DNA of 64,000 nt from Stentor roeselii (Eukaryota; Ciliophora; Heterotrichea; Heterotrichida; Stentoridae): assembly GCA_006503475.1 (NCBI GenBank), contig RSEH01000053.1, forward strand, positions 121,139 through 185,138. The letters are read 5' to 3'. A model generated the notes under the pieces. The model was given only the letters and a program-made list of their open reading frames with translations, was not told the DNA's origin and searched no databases. The number at the start of each line of letters is the position of its first letter. The first letter of the stretch is position 1. Shown one piece after another: positions 40,401 through 49,385 of the stretch. A program made the translations under genes and the position numbers.

Positions 40401-41317
40401 TCCGCTATTTTTTTCCGTAATTTCAAATTTTCGTCTTCAAGTTTTAAAATTTCTGAAGGTTTTGAAGGGTCGTAATTTAAAGAACTTCCCAAGTTTTCAT
40501 GGAACTTCAGGGTGTAAAGCAGTACTTTTCTCAGATAGTCGAAATTTTGACGGTCTGTCGCAGTTTCTAAGAAAAAAAAGTTGAATTCTTTCCATTTCGA
40601 TGAAGCTGATGCGAGATCTCCTGAGTCGAAATTCTCGATAATGACCTCTGAGTTCTTCTTTGATGTTAAACTTTGACAAGGAAAGTCCTGGGTGAACGAC
40701 TGGGACCTTGGCGAAATTTTCATTGGTGAAAAAAAAGTTTTTACTTCAGATCTATGCATGGGTGAAGGGACTTCCAAGTGTTTCATGAACCGAGGAGTAT
40801 TTTCAACTTTCGACTCAAGTTGAATAGTTTCTTCCTTCTCAATATATTCATCAGTTAAGATCCTTTCAGACTGTTCTTGATACAAGTTTTTCATAACTTT
40901 CAACTCTTCTTGTAACTCAAAAACTTTCGACTTCAACGACTGATTTTCAATCAACAAGCTGGAAGAGTCGACTTTTCCTGTCATGAGGCTTAGTTCTCTT
41001 TGAAGTAGTTCATTTTCCTTTCGAAGCTTTGAAATCGCCTCTTCTCGAGTCTTCAACTTGCCCTTGGCCTGCGCGAGGTCCTGTGAAACTTTAAAGAACT
41101 GCTGGCCGTAGCGAGTTGAACTGATTGAATCGTGAAGTTCTACCAGTTTTGATGTGAATAAACGGTACTGGGATTTCAAAAAGTTTAAAGCGTGAGAATA
41201 AGTCTTGAAATCGGGAGGGTCTTGAACTAGGCCGGGGTAAAGAGCCTTTAGGGATGAGTTTAAGGAAGATAAGTCAGTTTTGAGAGAAGTGAGTTCCTCG
41301 GTTTTTAGGTTTTCCAT
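37496..41317 (-). CDS. Long coiled-coil protein
   Basis: 1,273 residues, almost entirely heptad coiled coil from about residue 75 to the end, with breaks near 180-260 (Ser/Pro-rich, MKISPRSQSF) and near 880-960. Rich in Glu, Lys and Leu, with no motor, membrane or zinc motif. Such proteins typically serve centrosomal, basal-body or cortical roles, but no specific family can be named. Starts after AATTCAAATAA, the same 11 bases that precede the CCCH gene's ATG. Confidence 0.75.
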   Translation of the reverse strand: MENLKTEELTSLKTDLSSLNSSLKALYPGLVQDPPDFKTYSHALNFLKSQYRLFTSKLVELHDSISSTRYGQQFFKVSQDLAQAKGKLKTREEAISKLRKENELLQRELSLMTGKVDSSSLLIENQSLKSKVFELQEELKVMKNLYQEQSERILTDEYIEKEETIQLESKVENTPRFMKHLEVPSPMHRSEVKTFFSPMKISPRSQSFTQDFPCQSLTSKKNSEVIIENFDSGDLASASSKWKEFNFFFLETATDRQNFDYLRKVLLYTLKFHENLGSSLNYDPSKPSEILKLEDENLKLRKKIAEKSNKLSSIYESQEAKKEENEEPQLEALKKLVYETSAHSIYLESQVSLIKSRLPSVPKLQESLLQGKASVFNDFIQGKILEELERAKSLLIENLRGALLQISKEKTDLLYESLTFKFRADCLEKLLEEERQMKRLLKSSKGISGIENWKAYKRDYLTRVELAYKTEIKELNDTIQRLKNELKITSNEMEERYIKEVQELTAKLRKEHQDKKKLAELLSKSRNIRQEEIIEQKYADSKEALQESNKKIYVLEQESFKIHEQNQELLEKLEKLEENVLNLAEEKEKVMESLEKAEKSAKIQENQKKKLETELFQLNIEKQNQILELQKSKESLQSRVNLLETSVSEAEFKRKEVEHATLSKITENSKELQEVREKFQRGKEKKRLSLIQVQKTQEDIEKINEELLLCKEDLETKSIQLSELKQEKETQVKESKILSSKLQDSIKTIESLRQEVKNSNLNFQSIEKKLIKTEEKFEKMEEKFNGEKENFLSKIEFLETVLEEKQQEILQKEKEIKSQRKEILNQNEVLEESISKTQTLEDLEGKNQELRKICEGLRRSKDLLASQIKEFYQSFCKENKIETPLLSKDSDDMLYEIYMHLISLCRTLNTSQHHIDISFEEPQATNDDYKLKYNELISKNALTRIEDSKKVLEKLKEAKNFQKIENLQDWVLEKWNATIDECEKLRQQLTLANQELDQQVKKDSSAYLEKAKDDFQNYKQDLEKQNKEILNCHARNSGLINELEFLKQEKYDMEKIMYQKVAKAESEMNELRDCFFDLFSQVNKNTKKSFSPDEMRNEIFSFINQIERKDKEIERTLSENNSLAQIAEKYVQDLEKMLKENNSLVQVNEKYAKEIARLNEECEYLERNLRDSSEVVKENLLLRNKFSELIDEKEYLENKLNYIQNELLPTSMHEDKTIREALENELLGKCELVKQLAEEIEKFKKFIKVRECEYQELLTLKDEEILRMRLRSS

Positions 41318-41541
41318 TTATTTGAATTGGGACTGGAGTGGAAGGGGTTCGAAGTGCCTTGAATGGGAAGGGTTGAATTTGGAGAGATTTTAGGAATTTT
41401 TGGAAGAGGTTAAGGGAGTTGTTTGTTTTTAGGTTTGGAATAGGAAGCTATTAGAAATACCATTAATCATTTTTAGTTATATTAGAGACTTTATTATATA
41501 TAAATAGACTTTTTCTTATCTAAATCTCTTCTTTATTCCTG

Positions 41542-42629
41542 GCTGAACTCAGCATTTCTTCGTATGATGGACCTTGCATCGTCAAAGGCTTTCAATCCAA
41601 ATACAAAGATTTTAGAAGGCCTTTGATTTAACATTGAGAGGATTAAAGCCAACTCAAGTCTTTCTTGTATGAATGTCAAAAGTATTCAAAAAGTACTCAA
41701 AGTCGATTTATTGTCATTCAAAATTTTTTGAATTATCTTCAGAAAAACCAAATGGCAAATAGACTTCATTTTTCTCTCCAGAAATAATGGCGAAAAATTA
41801 ATAAATCAAGCAAAGGTAAGGCGCACCTGGCGATTCCACAAGAAGCCAATCTTTGGAAATCTCCTAAATAGTTTAGTAAATCTAGATGAGAAGTATCTAG
41901 AAAAGCACTCCCCAAGACCTGCACTGCTCAATCAGAAAATATTTAAGGAAACCTTAGAGCTCAAAAAGCTCAAAAAAACTATTCTTGTCACTTACCTTCA
42001 AATCAAAATAGTCCAGAACCCCTGAAAAATGCATCGACTATTGTTTGGAAAATTTTCGCATCTCTGAAAAAAATCATAAAGTCTCCTCATATCACAATTT
42101 TCAAGAATTAGTTCTATGCCTAATTAGTCTAGTCACATTTCTATCAGCTCAGTTTTAAGAAGACTTCAGGATTATTCAAGAATGGCGGAGAAATTCATTT
42201 CAGCTGGAAATGGATCCAAAGATTGCGGGCGACCAAAGTCTAAAGCTAACATTTCCATTTTCAAAGCCATAAACCCTCCCATTAAAGCTTGAAATTGTCC
42301 GAAAATTGAGTGTATATCATAGATTTTAGGATTATTTATAAGGAGAATGAAGAACTAGGTTCTTAGAGCTTCTAGAGCACCTGGTTTTGGAAGTTGAAAG
42401 GAAATATTATACTTTTCTCGATGCTTTCAAGGTTAAAGTGCTAATTTTCAGCGAATTAATTCACACTTTAGAAAAACCTGGCCTTTATTTGACTGGGAAA
42501 AGCGAATTGGAAGTGATTTTTTATTTAAATGAACAAATTATTGGGTATAAAAAAATGTTCTTACCTTTTGAATGCGATTTTCAAGTCTTTGAAGGGTTTT
42601 CAGTCTTCAAAGCTTTTTCAGAATTATGA
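41542..42629 (+). pseudogene. Decayed gene, unknown family
   Basis: A series of open, protein-like stretches on the plus strand, each interrupted by stops or frame changes. They include a 29-codon stretch starting at 41542 (SISSYDGPCIVKGF), one from about 41817 to the TGA at 42023 (RRTWRFHKKPIFGNLLNSL), one near 42025-42150 (CIDYCLENFRISEK), one at about 42155-42268 (FRIIQEWRRNSFQLEM, KLTFPFSKP), and a final one at 42373-42629 (LEHLVLEVERKYYTF, ending AFSEL). The breaks are too many and of the wrong sizes for 15-nt introns. Nothing in it was recognised. A multi-exon gene with longer introns is the alternative. Confidence 0.45.
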
Positions 42630-43273
42630 ACTTTCTCATGATGTTTAAAAATGGTCAATTCTTGAATTTTTCAGTAAAAAATAACAAAAAACAAATGATA
42701 TTTAAGGGATTTATTATGAAATTTATCGAAATCATTCGATGTATCAGTGTTTTTTCATTACATTTCTTGGAATTTTAGAAGAATTTATTGAAAATTTTTG
42801 GTTTTATGGATTTATGGTTAGAATAGATTTTTTGTAAGAATGGTCAAACCAAGATGTTAATGGTGAATATTTCCTTATTTTCCTTCGCAGTACCCACCAT
42901 AATTGTTTTAAATAAGATTTGGTATAGCAAACCCATCCCAATTTTTTTAATGAACCATATTCATTTAACACTTAAATGTAAGCCTTACGCAAAACAACCT
43001 GATTCCTTCAGATCCTTGCAAAGCCCAGCAAATCAATGATAAAAATCCTTGAAACTAAAGAAAATCCTCCTTTTTCAATACCAAGAACGAATGATAAACT
43101 ATAGAATCAGTTCATTCATTCAACATTCAAAAAATTTCAAGCATTTCACATCAAAAAGCTGAAAATTCAGTCTATTTCTGTTAGTTTCAATCAAAGCTCA
43201 CTTTTTACTTTACCACTCGAATAAATGATTCTAACAAATGTGATCCTCAATGTTAAATACCTGCCTAAACTAT
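42630..43273. other. AT-rich gap, nothing recognised
   Basis: About 640 bp between the decayed gene and the C2H2 gene. One 61-codon frame (42854-43039) exists but has no protein-like pattern or supporting start element. Confidence 0.5.
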
Positions 43274-43693
43274 CTAGTTAATTCTCTCTAAATCATTGGT
43301 GGGATTGTTTTCTTGGTGAAGGTCAGAGAAATCATGAACAATCAGAGCCTTTGCTAGAGACTTTATATATTCTTGGGTCTGCTGTTGGACTTCATCGTTT
43401 TTCGCTATCATTGCTTTCACCCCTCGATGCATTCTGCGATGGTTGCATAACTGGCTGTTTTGTTTGAAGGCTTTTCGACAACCAATCACTGAGCACCTGA
43501 ACTTCTTTTTAGAGGAGTGGGTGTAAGAATGCTCTACTAGCCCTTGCTTGGTGGGGAAGATTTTTTGACAGTCATTGCAAGACAATTTGATTTCGATTGG
43601 CTTGTGAACTTCGTAGTGCTCTTGCAATTCGTCTTCACTTCTGAAGCTTTTATGACAGTTTTGGTATGAACAGACATGATTACGTGTTTTCAT
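43274..43693 (-). CDS. C2H2 zinc-finger protein
   Basis: 139 residues with three C2H2 fingers: CSYQNCHKSFRSEDELQEHYEVH, CNDCQKIFPTKQGLVEHSYTH and CSVIGCRKAFKQNSQLCNHRRMH by their Cys/His spacing (C-x2/4-C-x12-H-x3-H). The first and third have the four-residue Cys spacing seen in TFIIIA- and ZAP1-like fingers. Probably a DNA- or RNA-binding regulator in the nucleus. The C-terminal ~45 residues are polar. It is the only clear gene in a 4.9-kb gene-poor stretch. Confidence 0.82.
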   Translation of the reverse strand: MKTRNHVCSYQNCHKSFRSEDELQEHYEVHKPIEIKLSCNDCQKIFPTKQGLVEHSYTHSSKKKFRCSVIGCRKAFKQNSQLCNHRRMHRGVKAMIAKNDEVQQQTQEYIKSLAKALIVHDFSDLHQENNPTNDLERIN

Positions 43694-44180
43694 TATTAGG
43701 GGTTAAATTCTTATTTCTTTGGCCATTTTGAGTGCGCCCATTATTTCTTGTAAAAAAACTAAAAATTAGATGAATAAATCATGAAAATCTTTGACCGCCA
43801 TGCTATTTTATGAGATCTGTTACACTTTAATACATCAAATTAATTAGTTTTTAATATTCTTAATTTTGGTGATTATTAAGGTTGTAATTAAAAATAAGCA
43901 ATTAGAAGGGAATTGAATTTGAGTTTGATTATTAAACTAATTTAAATTTTACTTTGGAATCAAGACTTGAAATTGTGCAATTCAATTTAGCAATCTTAAA
44001 ATTAGTGAGATTAGGATATGAAATTTTTGATGGATCAAAATTAGAATTTTTATTATGAAAGCTATAAGAGTTAGTAAATTTTAAGAATTTAATGAATTGT
44101 TAGTTTTTTATGGAGTCATTGTGAGAATATCCGAGATTCAATAATGAAATAATAAAATATCGAGAAATTTAATATGAGAA
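43694..44180. other. Very AT-rich non-coding stretch
   Basis: Upstream flank of the C2H2 gene, very AT-rich. No gene or RNA structure seen. Confidence 0.5.
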
Positions 44181-44330
44181 AAATCTGCTTTCTTTTCAAA
44201 CTATTTCCAGTTCGTTTAATTTAAAGAAGTAAATCTGCTTTCTTTTCAAACTATTTCCAGTTTTTTTATTTTAAATAAGTAAATCTGCTTTCTTTTCAAA
44301 CTATTTCCAGTTCGTTTATTTAAAATAAGT
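44181..44330. repeat. Three tandem 50-bp repeats
   Basis: Units start at 44181, 44231 and 44281, each exactly 50 bp and beginning AAATCTGCTTTCTTTTCAAA. The first 30 bases are identical in all three, including CTATTTCCAG. The last 20 differ by a few bases and are AT-only apart from the CG in units 1 and 3 and the G of AAGT. A further AAAT begins a fourth unit that does not continue. Minisatellite, or a regulatory array with the 30-bp core as binding site. Confidence 0.93.
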
Positions 44331-45155
44331 AAATAACAGTCTTTATGAGTGAAATTGTTAGATCATATAAATTATGTTCAATATTAACTTATTTAGTTTC
44401 ATTCAATCAAAAGTTCTTTAATCATTCCCTCTTCATATCCTCAAAACAATTTCTTGGATGGAAACAAATGATTCTTAATCTTACCACCAACAATCCAATC
44501 TAAGATTTGAAACCCTTATCCTTTGCACGCAAGCATGAATAAAATTAAAAAATGAGATTTGGCCATAATATTAGTAAAAGTCAGTTTGTGCGGACATCTT
44601 TTTATTCATGGATAATGTTAAAAAATCTGCTGAATGACATGAATATTATAATCTTTGGAAAGAATTGGAGAGATAAAAGTTTGATGAAGAGTCAAGTTTT
44701 GATTGTCAGAATGATGAACGAAATTATTAAATTATCTGGATAATTTTTTTAAATCTTTTGTTGTTCTTAAACAATTTGGAAACTAAGTAATTGAACTTTT
44801 CCATTATGACTATAGCCACTCTAGACTCAAATTCATCTGATTTATTGAATTCAAGCATTTCGACATACTATAAGAATAAATTTTTGTGAACTTCTCTTTT
44901 TCTATGAAATATTAATTATTAAGATATTTTATTTCAAGATATCTAATTGTTATAATTTTTTTTTTCGAAATCCTTTTAAGTACCAGTCTTGTAAAACTAA
45001 ATATAATTCCATCACCAGAAATATATTTCCAGTTTCCACAATTGACTTCGAAGATTATCTTCTCAAAAATGATATTTTTGTTGATAATCCCTTATCTATA
45101 AAGAGATATTAAAAAACAAAAATCGTTATTCATTTCTTCCTTTTCAATTAATTTC
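44331..45155. other. AT-rich non-coding stretch
   Basis: About 820 bp with no convincing gene. A 63-codon frame at 44552-44743 lacks any protein-like features. A second ATATTTCCAG at about 45024 echoes the core of the 50-bp repeats. Confidence 0.5.
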
Positions 45156-45299
45156 ATCTCTCTGCAGGTCTTAGTCTTAATAATAAGTTATGTGCTTGAA
45201 GACCTTGCTGTTCAGTCTTTAATAAACCTGATCAACAAGCCTGAGTTCCTTTACCGAACTAGAGCTGAAAATTATCAAATCAATTACCTTGAGCTTTAA
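45156..45299 (+). pseudogene. Possible coding fragment without start
   Basis: A 47-codon open stretch ending in TAA, without ATG, reading like protein in its middle (YVLEDLAVQSLINLINKPEF). It could be a gene remnant in this gene-poor region or chance. Confidence 0.22.
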
Positions 45300-45344
45300 A
45301 ACTACCTTTTTTATTGTTAGAGATTCCTCGTTTTAGATACCAGA

Positions 45345-45522
45345 GAATGGATTTTCTATCCATTCCTTGGAATTAAGGTTGATCCTAAGAATATGGATTC
45401 GTAACCTGATGTTTTGCCAGCTTGTCGAGCAAGCAAGAGCTGGCCTTTAAGAGCTAAGTCTATAAACGCTGACCTTACAGAGGGGTTACCTAGGGACTGA
45501 AAACTGAGTCTAGGATCAACCT
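45345..45522. ncRNA. Candidate structured RNA gene, class and strand unknown
   Basis: A GC-richer island in very AT-rich DNA, with nested perfect complements. GAATGGAT-TTTCT-ATCCATTC (45345-45365) is an 8-bp hairpin. AGGTTGATCCTA (45376-45387) pairs with TAGGATCAACCT (45511-45522). Inside lie GTAACC (45401-45406) with GGTTAC (45484-45489), and GCCAGCT (45416-45422) with AGCTGGC (45438-45444). No signature of tRNA, U snRNA, SRP or RNase P RNA was recognised. A 63-codon frame on the minus strand (45547-45356) overlaps it and is an alternative. Confidence 0.42.
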
Positions 45523-45547
45523 CAAAAGCATTTATTTTATACTTCAT

Positions 45548-46189
45548 TCACAGAATAAAAAAATATTTAGGTTGATCTATTTTACTCTTAGTATTTATAA
45601 TATGTTTAATGTCAGTAAATATATTTCATATTTTTGTTAATTTAAAGGATTTATATAGGAACAAGTATGTCTTATAATTTGAAATTCTCCTAAGTTGGTA
45701 GAATAAGACTTTATAATTCTTTATATGACACTAGTTGATTAACAGTAAGAAAGCTTCACTAAAGTAGAAAAGAAATTAAAGGCTTTCTAATATCTGAATT
45801 TTAGTAAATAAATTGGTACTATCTGAAGTATTTTGTTGATTAAAGACATTTCATTTGCTTATTCACAACACCATTCTTAATAACCTATGATATTTTTTCT
45901 ATAAAATATCTTTAAAATTCAAGATAATGAAATATAATTAATTCAGTACTAGCCCAATACTCCTCTATATATTCCCTTAAATAAACCAAAGAAAAAAGAT
46001 CGAAAAAAGCTTAATCGTATTTATATCTACTCATAAAAAAATTACCAGCTAACCCACCAACTGATTAAAATAAAAAAATCCAGTTACCAAAACCCTATCC
46101 CCCTGAAACCAAACCCAACCAAAATCTCTAAATTCCCAAAATCAATTCACCTCCCTACCCTTCCAAAAATCTCCAAATAATACTCAAAA
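45548..46189. other. Intergenic and 5' flank of BRF1
   Basis: About 640 bp without a gene. The last ~110 bases before BRF1 are strikingly C-rich and G-poor on the plus strand (23 C to 2 G in 46081-46140). Confidence 0.6.
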
Positions 46190-47422
46190 ATGTTATGCAA
46201 AAATTGTCGAGAATCTCACTTCGAAACAGATCCAATCAACGGTTACCTAAGCTGCACAAGTTGCGGTTCAGTCCTGGACGACTCTCAGATAACATCAGGA
46301 GTTTCTTTCGATTCCCACGCCGTGGTAGGTACATTCATATCAAGTGCAGGACGAGGTTTAAAAACCGCAAAAGGAATATCACGAGATTCACACGAGTTGA
46401 CCTTAGCCCGAGCTCAAAAAGAAATCCAAATTCTCGCCACAAACATGAAACTAAGCCAAAGAGATGCCGATGCAGGTTTCCGGATTTACACCCTAGCCCA
46501 ACAGCGAAATTTCGTGCAAGGTCGAAAGAGTATTCACGTGATAGCAGCAAGTCTTTACATTGTATGTCGTCAACAGAAAAGCGCTCATCTTTTAATCGAC
46601 TTTTCAGACCACATCGGTGAAGACTTGTTTATTTTAGGAACGACTTATCGAAAACTAGTGAAACTTCTTCATCTTCAAGTTCCTTTAATTGATCCAAGTC
46701 TTTTCATTCATAGGTTCTGCTCGAAGTTGGAATTCGAAGACAAGACGAATGTTGTGGCGATGACAGCGAATCGAATAGTTCAAAGAATGAGAAGAGACTG
46801 GATGAGTTCAGGCAGGAGGCCTACAGGTTTATGTGGAGCTGCTATTTTGATATCTGCCAGGTACCACGGGTTTAAAAGGTCAACGCAACAGATTCTTCAT
46901 GTTGTAAGAGTCTGCAATGATACCATCCGAAAGCGACTTGAAGAATTCGAAAAGACTCTTGTGGCAAGTTTAACTCGTGAAGAGTTCGAAAGTCTTGACT
47001 TGGAAAATCCGGACCTCGCTGAGTCAAACCCTCCTTCTTTCAAACCACCGAGTAAGGAAAGGAAAGCTTTGGACTTTGCACCTGTTCAAGCGATTAAGTA
47101 TTATCCCGAGTCTGAAACTTTGTCGGATGTTGAGGATCAGGAAATTGATGAAAATATTTTGACTGAAGAAGAAAGTCAACTTAAGAGTATCATGTGGCAA
47201 ACTCTTAATAGTGAATGGATTGAAGCACAAAAGGGAAAAAAAATTGTCAATTTGAATGAAAATAGAAAAAAAAGGAGAAAACGATCTGATAGCATCTCTG
47301 AAGCGAGAACACCTGCTGAAGCTCTTAGACTTAGTGGAAAGTTAAGCAATAAAATGAAGATTGAAGCAGTTGAAATGCTGTTTCTGGATAACAAAGAAGT
47401 AAAATGTGAGTCTTTGCTTTAA
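46190..47422 (+). CDS. BRF1: TFIIIB subunit BRF1 (TFIIB-related factor of RNA polymerase III)
   Basis: 410 residues. An N-terminal zinc ribbon (CKNC ... CTSCG, residues 3-25) is followed by two cyclin-like repeats: residues ~75-170 with KSIHVIAASLYIVCRQQKSAHLLIDFSD, and ~180-270 with RMRRDWMSSGRRPTGLCGAA and VVRVCNDTIRKRLEEF. The SGRRPTGLCGAA stretch is diagnostic of BRF1 rather than TFIIB. A C-terminal segment around WQTLNSEWIEAQ matches the BRF1 homology block that binds TBP. Acts in the nucleus to recruit Pol III to tRNA and 5S genes. Appears complete. Confidence 0.93.
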   Translation: MLCKNCRESHFETDPINGYLSCTSCGSVLDDSQITSGVSFDSHAVVGTFISSAGRGLKTAKGISRDSHELTLARAQKEIQILATNMKLSQRDADAGFRIYTLAQQRNFVQGRKSIHVIAASLYIVCRQQKSAHLLIDFSDHIGEDLFILGTTYRKLVKLLHLQVPLIDPSLFIHRFCSKLEFEDKTNVVAMTANRIVQRMRRDWMSSGRRPTGLCGAAILISARYHGFKRSTQQILHVVRVCNDTIRKRLEEFEKTLVASLTREEFESLDLENPDLAESNPPSFKPPSKERKALDFAPVQAIKYYPESETLSDVEDQEIDENILTEEESQLKSIMWQTLNSEWIEAQKGKKIVNLNENRKKRRKRSDSISEARTPAEALRLSGKLSNKMKIEAVEMLFLDNKEVKCESLL

Positions 47423-48049
47423 TGTAATCGATGATGAATATGTTATGTGTTTTTTTAATATAGATTGGAGGATTATTGAAAATAGTTAAAGGAGTGGTTT
47501 TTAATTGATTGAGGATGAATAGTGATTTGATTGATCTTTATTGTAAGATTCAGATTTCAGCTTAAATCAAGTCTTTATTCAATTATTCTGTTATTTTAAA
47601 TAGTCTTTATCATAGAAGATGGAGACCACTTGCTACTGTTGTTCAATAATAACAGAAAGAAAATCTTTCATGTTTCCAGATAATGTCTTCAGTCCTCTTT
47701 CACAAAGATTAGTTAAAGAGCAGGTCAAATGTCAGAATTGAGAAGAGCTATGAAGAGACGAGATGCCTCAGTTTTCATTTGAATAGCTCTTCAAGGTTTA
47801 TAAAAGGTCAGAATTGGCTGCTCTTATAATTAAAGATAAATTGCAATTTATTTTTTACAACAAAAATCATCATTTCACCAAAGACAGTCTTTTTTGTATT
47901 TGTTGTATCTTAGTTGAAGCAAATTAAAGAGCTGTTCAAACCATTAAAAAATCGAGACTTATGAAGTCGACTTGATATCGACGAAGTAAGGCCAGGAAAT
48001 AACTTATATTTTACATTTATGCTAAATTTATATTAACTTCATTATAATA
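47423..48049. other. Gap with small ORF and inverted repeat
   Basis: 627 bp between BRF1 and the pseudokinase-Kelch gene. A 40-codon ATG frame at 47619-47741 (METTCYCCSI at the start) is possible but unsupported. GAAGAGCTAT (47742-47751) is complementary to ATAGCTCTTC (47783-47792), and the pair is bracketed by direct repeats GTCAGAATTG at 47731-47740 and 47807-47816. It could be a tiny mobile-element scar or an RNA hairpin. Confidence 0.35.
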
Positions 48050-49351
48050 TTAACTATTTTCTATTATTTTCATTGACGGAAAATCAAAAGACCTTACTTT
48101 TCCTGCATTGTTCACTAAGGTTAACTTGCTCTGTAACAAACTGAAAGAAAATAAACCATACAGACCAGTTATTCCATCAGCATATTTTTCAGAATTTTCT
48201 GTGTTTGTATCAAAAACTATCACATCTTCATTGTAAGTGGTAGCTGTTCTTCCTCCTATTATAAGAAAATTATTCTCGTTCAAGTGAAATCCTTGAAAGC
48301 CAACCCATTCTAATATTCCGAGTTTTGTCCAGTTTGACTCTGTGAGTTTAAAAATTCCTTTTGAATATAAATATAATGTGTCTGATACTGAACTAGTTGG
48401 GTTTTCTAGGCATTCAGGTAATTCAGGCCCAACAAGCCATTTTTCCCCATCAAACTTTTCAACTTTATTGGACCGAATCCCAGCCAAGATCCAAAGTTCT
48501 CCATTAAACCCAACCCCTGTATGATATTTGTGAGGACTAAGTAATTTTCCACAATCCTTCCAACAATTACTTTCAAAACAATACTCTAAAAACAACTGAT
48601 CACTCAAGTCTCCTCCAGACCTAAAAAGTTTTCCATTAAAAAACGTCAAAACAGACCCTTTAGGAACCGTAGTAGTTCCAACAACACCTTCAGAATCACT
48701 ACAAAAGTATCTTAAAACCCTGCCATTAATGAAAAAAACAGGGTTTTGACTAAGTACTTCATAATTAAAACGGTCTTCACAAGGTCTAGAAGGTTCTTTT
48801 AAACTCTTAAATCGACAAGAAAGCAGTTCTTCAATAGAAAATCCTGAAATTTTCGCAAATACTTTTCTCAAATTCTGAAAATCTTCCTCAAACAAGTCAA
48901 TTTCAGGTTCAGGGTCGAAACTTCTCATTTTCGGTAGTTTCCAGCCAACAATTTTAATACAGTCTTTAGTGATTTTAACACAATCCTCAGAGAGATCTCC
49001 ATGAAAACTGTTTTTATTATGAATATGCTTGAGACCTGTTTCAGCTTCTATCAGCAGTCTTTGCATTTCTTCTAAAGAAAAGACTCGAGAAACCTCTTCA
49101 AAGTCTTCGAAAATCATGAAGTACTTTGAATCGAACTGAAAAGCCATCAAAAGTCGAGCGAAGCATCTGCAGCTTGTCCAGGTAAGTAAAGGTTGGAACT
49201 TTGAGATAGTGTCAACCAAGTGTCTTGGGTTTGCAGGCCTTACTTCAATCATGTAGCCGAGGAACTCTTCTGGATCACTCACTAGGACCTTGTAAGTCTT
49301 TTCTGAGTTCTTCCAAGGAGGTAGTTCTTGGATTATCTTGATGAAGTCCAT
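48050..49351 (-). CDS. Pseudokinase-Kelch fusion protein
   Basis: 433 residues. The first ~180 look like a degraded protein kinase: KHIHNKNSFHGDLSEDCVKIT matches the catalytic loop (HRDLKPENI), but the Gly-rich loop and VAIK lysine are not recognisable and DFG reads VGW. Residues ~205-430 are Kelch-type beta repeats (GKLFRSGGDLSDQ, GVGFNGELWILAGIR, NFLIIGGRTATTYNEDVIVFD). Kinase-Kelch fusions are known in protists; with these losses this one is probably a non-catalytic scaffold. Domain reading is by eye. Confidence 0.68.
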   Translation of the reverse strand: MDFIKIIQELPPWKNSEKTYKVLVSDPEEFLGYMIEVRPANPRHLVDTISKFQPLLTWTSCRCFARLLMAFQFDSKYFMIFEDFEEVSRVFSLEEMQRLLIEAETGLKHIHNKNSFHGDLSEDCVKITKDCIKIVGWKLPKMRSFDPEPEIDLFEEDFQNLRKVFAKISGFSIEELLSCRFKSLKEPSRPCEDRFNYEVLSQNPVFFINGRVLRYFCSDSEGVVGTTTVPKGSVLTFFNGKLFRSGGDLSDQLFLEYCFESNCWKDCGKLLSPHKYHTGVGFNGELWILAGIRSNKVEKFDGEKWLVGPELPECLENPTSSVSDTLYLYSKGIFKLTESNWTKLGILEWVGFQGFHLNENNFLIIGGRTATTYNEDVIVFDTNTENSEKYADGITGLYGLFSFSLLQSKLTLVNNAGKVRSFDFPSMKIIENS

Positions 49352-49385
49352 TTTTATAAGATTTTGAATTGTTTATTATTTTAAA

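Noticed and set aside
42854-43039. 61-codon plus-strand ORF
   Set aside because: No protein-like pattern, no upstream start element and chance length for this composition.
44181-44330. CRISPR-like array
   Set aside because: Three 50-bp units lie in direct tandem with near-identical spacers, in a eukaryotic context and with no cas genes. It is a tandem repeat.
44552-44743. 63-codon plus-strand ORF
   Set aside because: Lacks recognisable features in AT-rich non-coding DNA; such frames are expected by chance.
45356-45547. 63-residue protein on the minus strand
   Set aside because: It overlaps the nested complementary stems and has no recognised motif or upstream element. Kept only as an alternative to the RNA interpretation.
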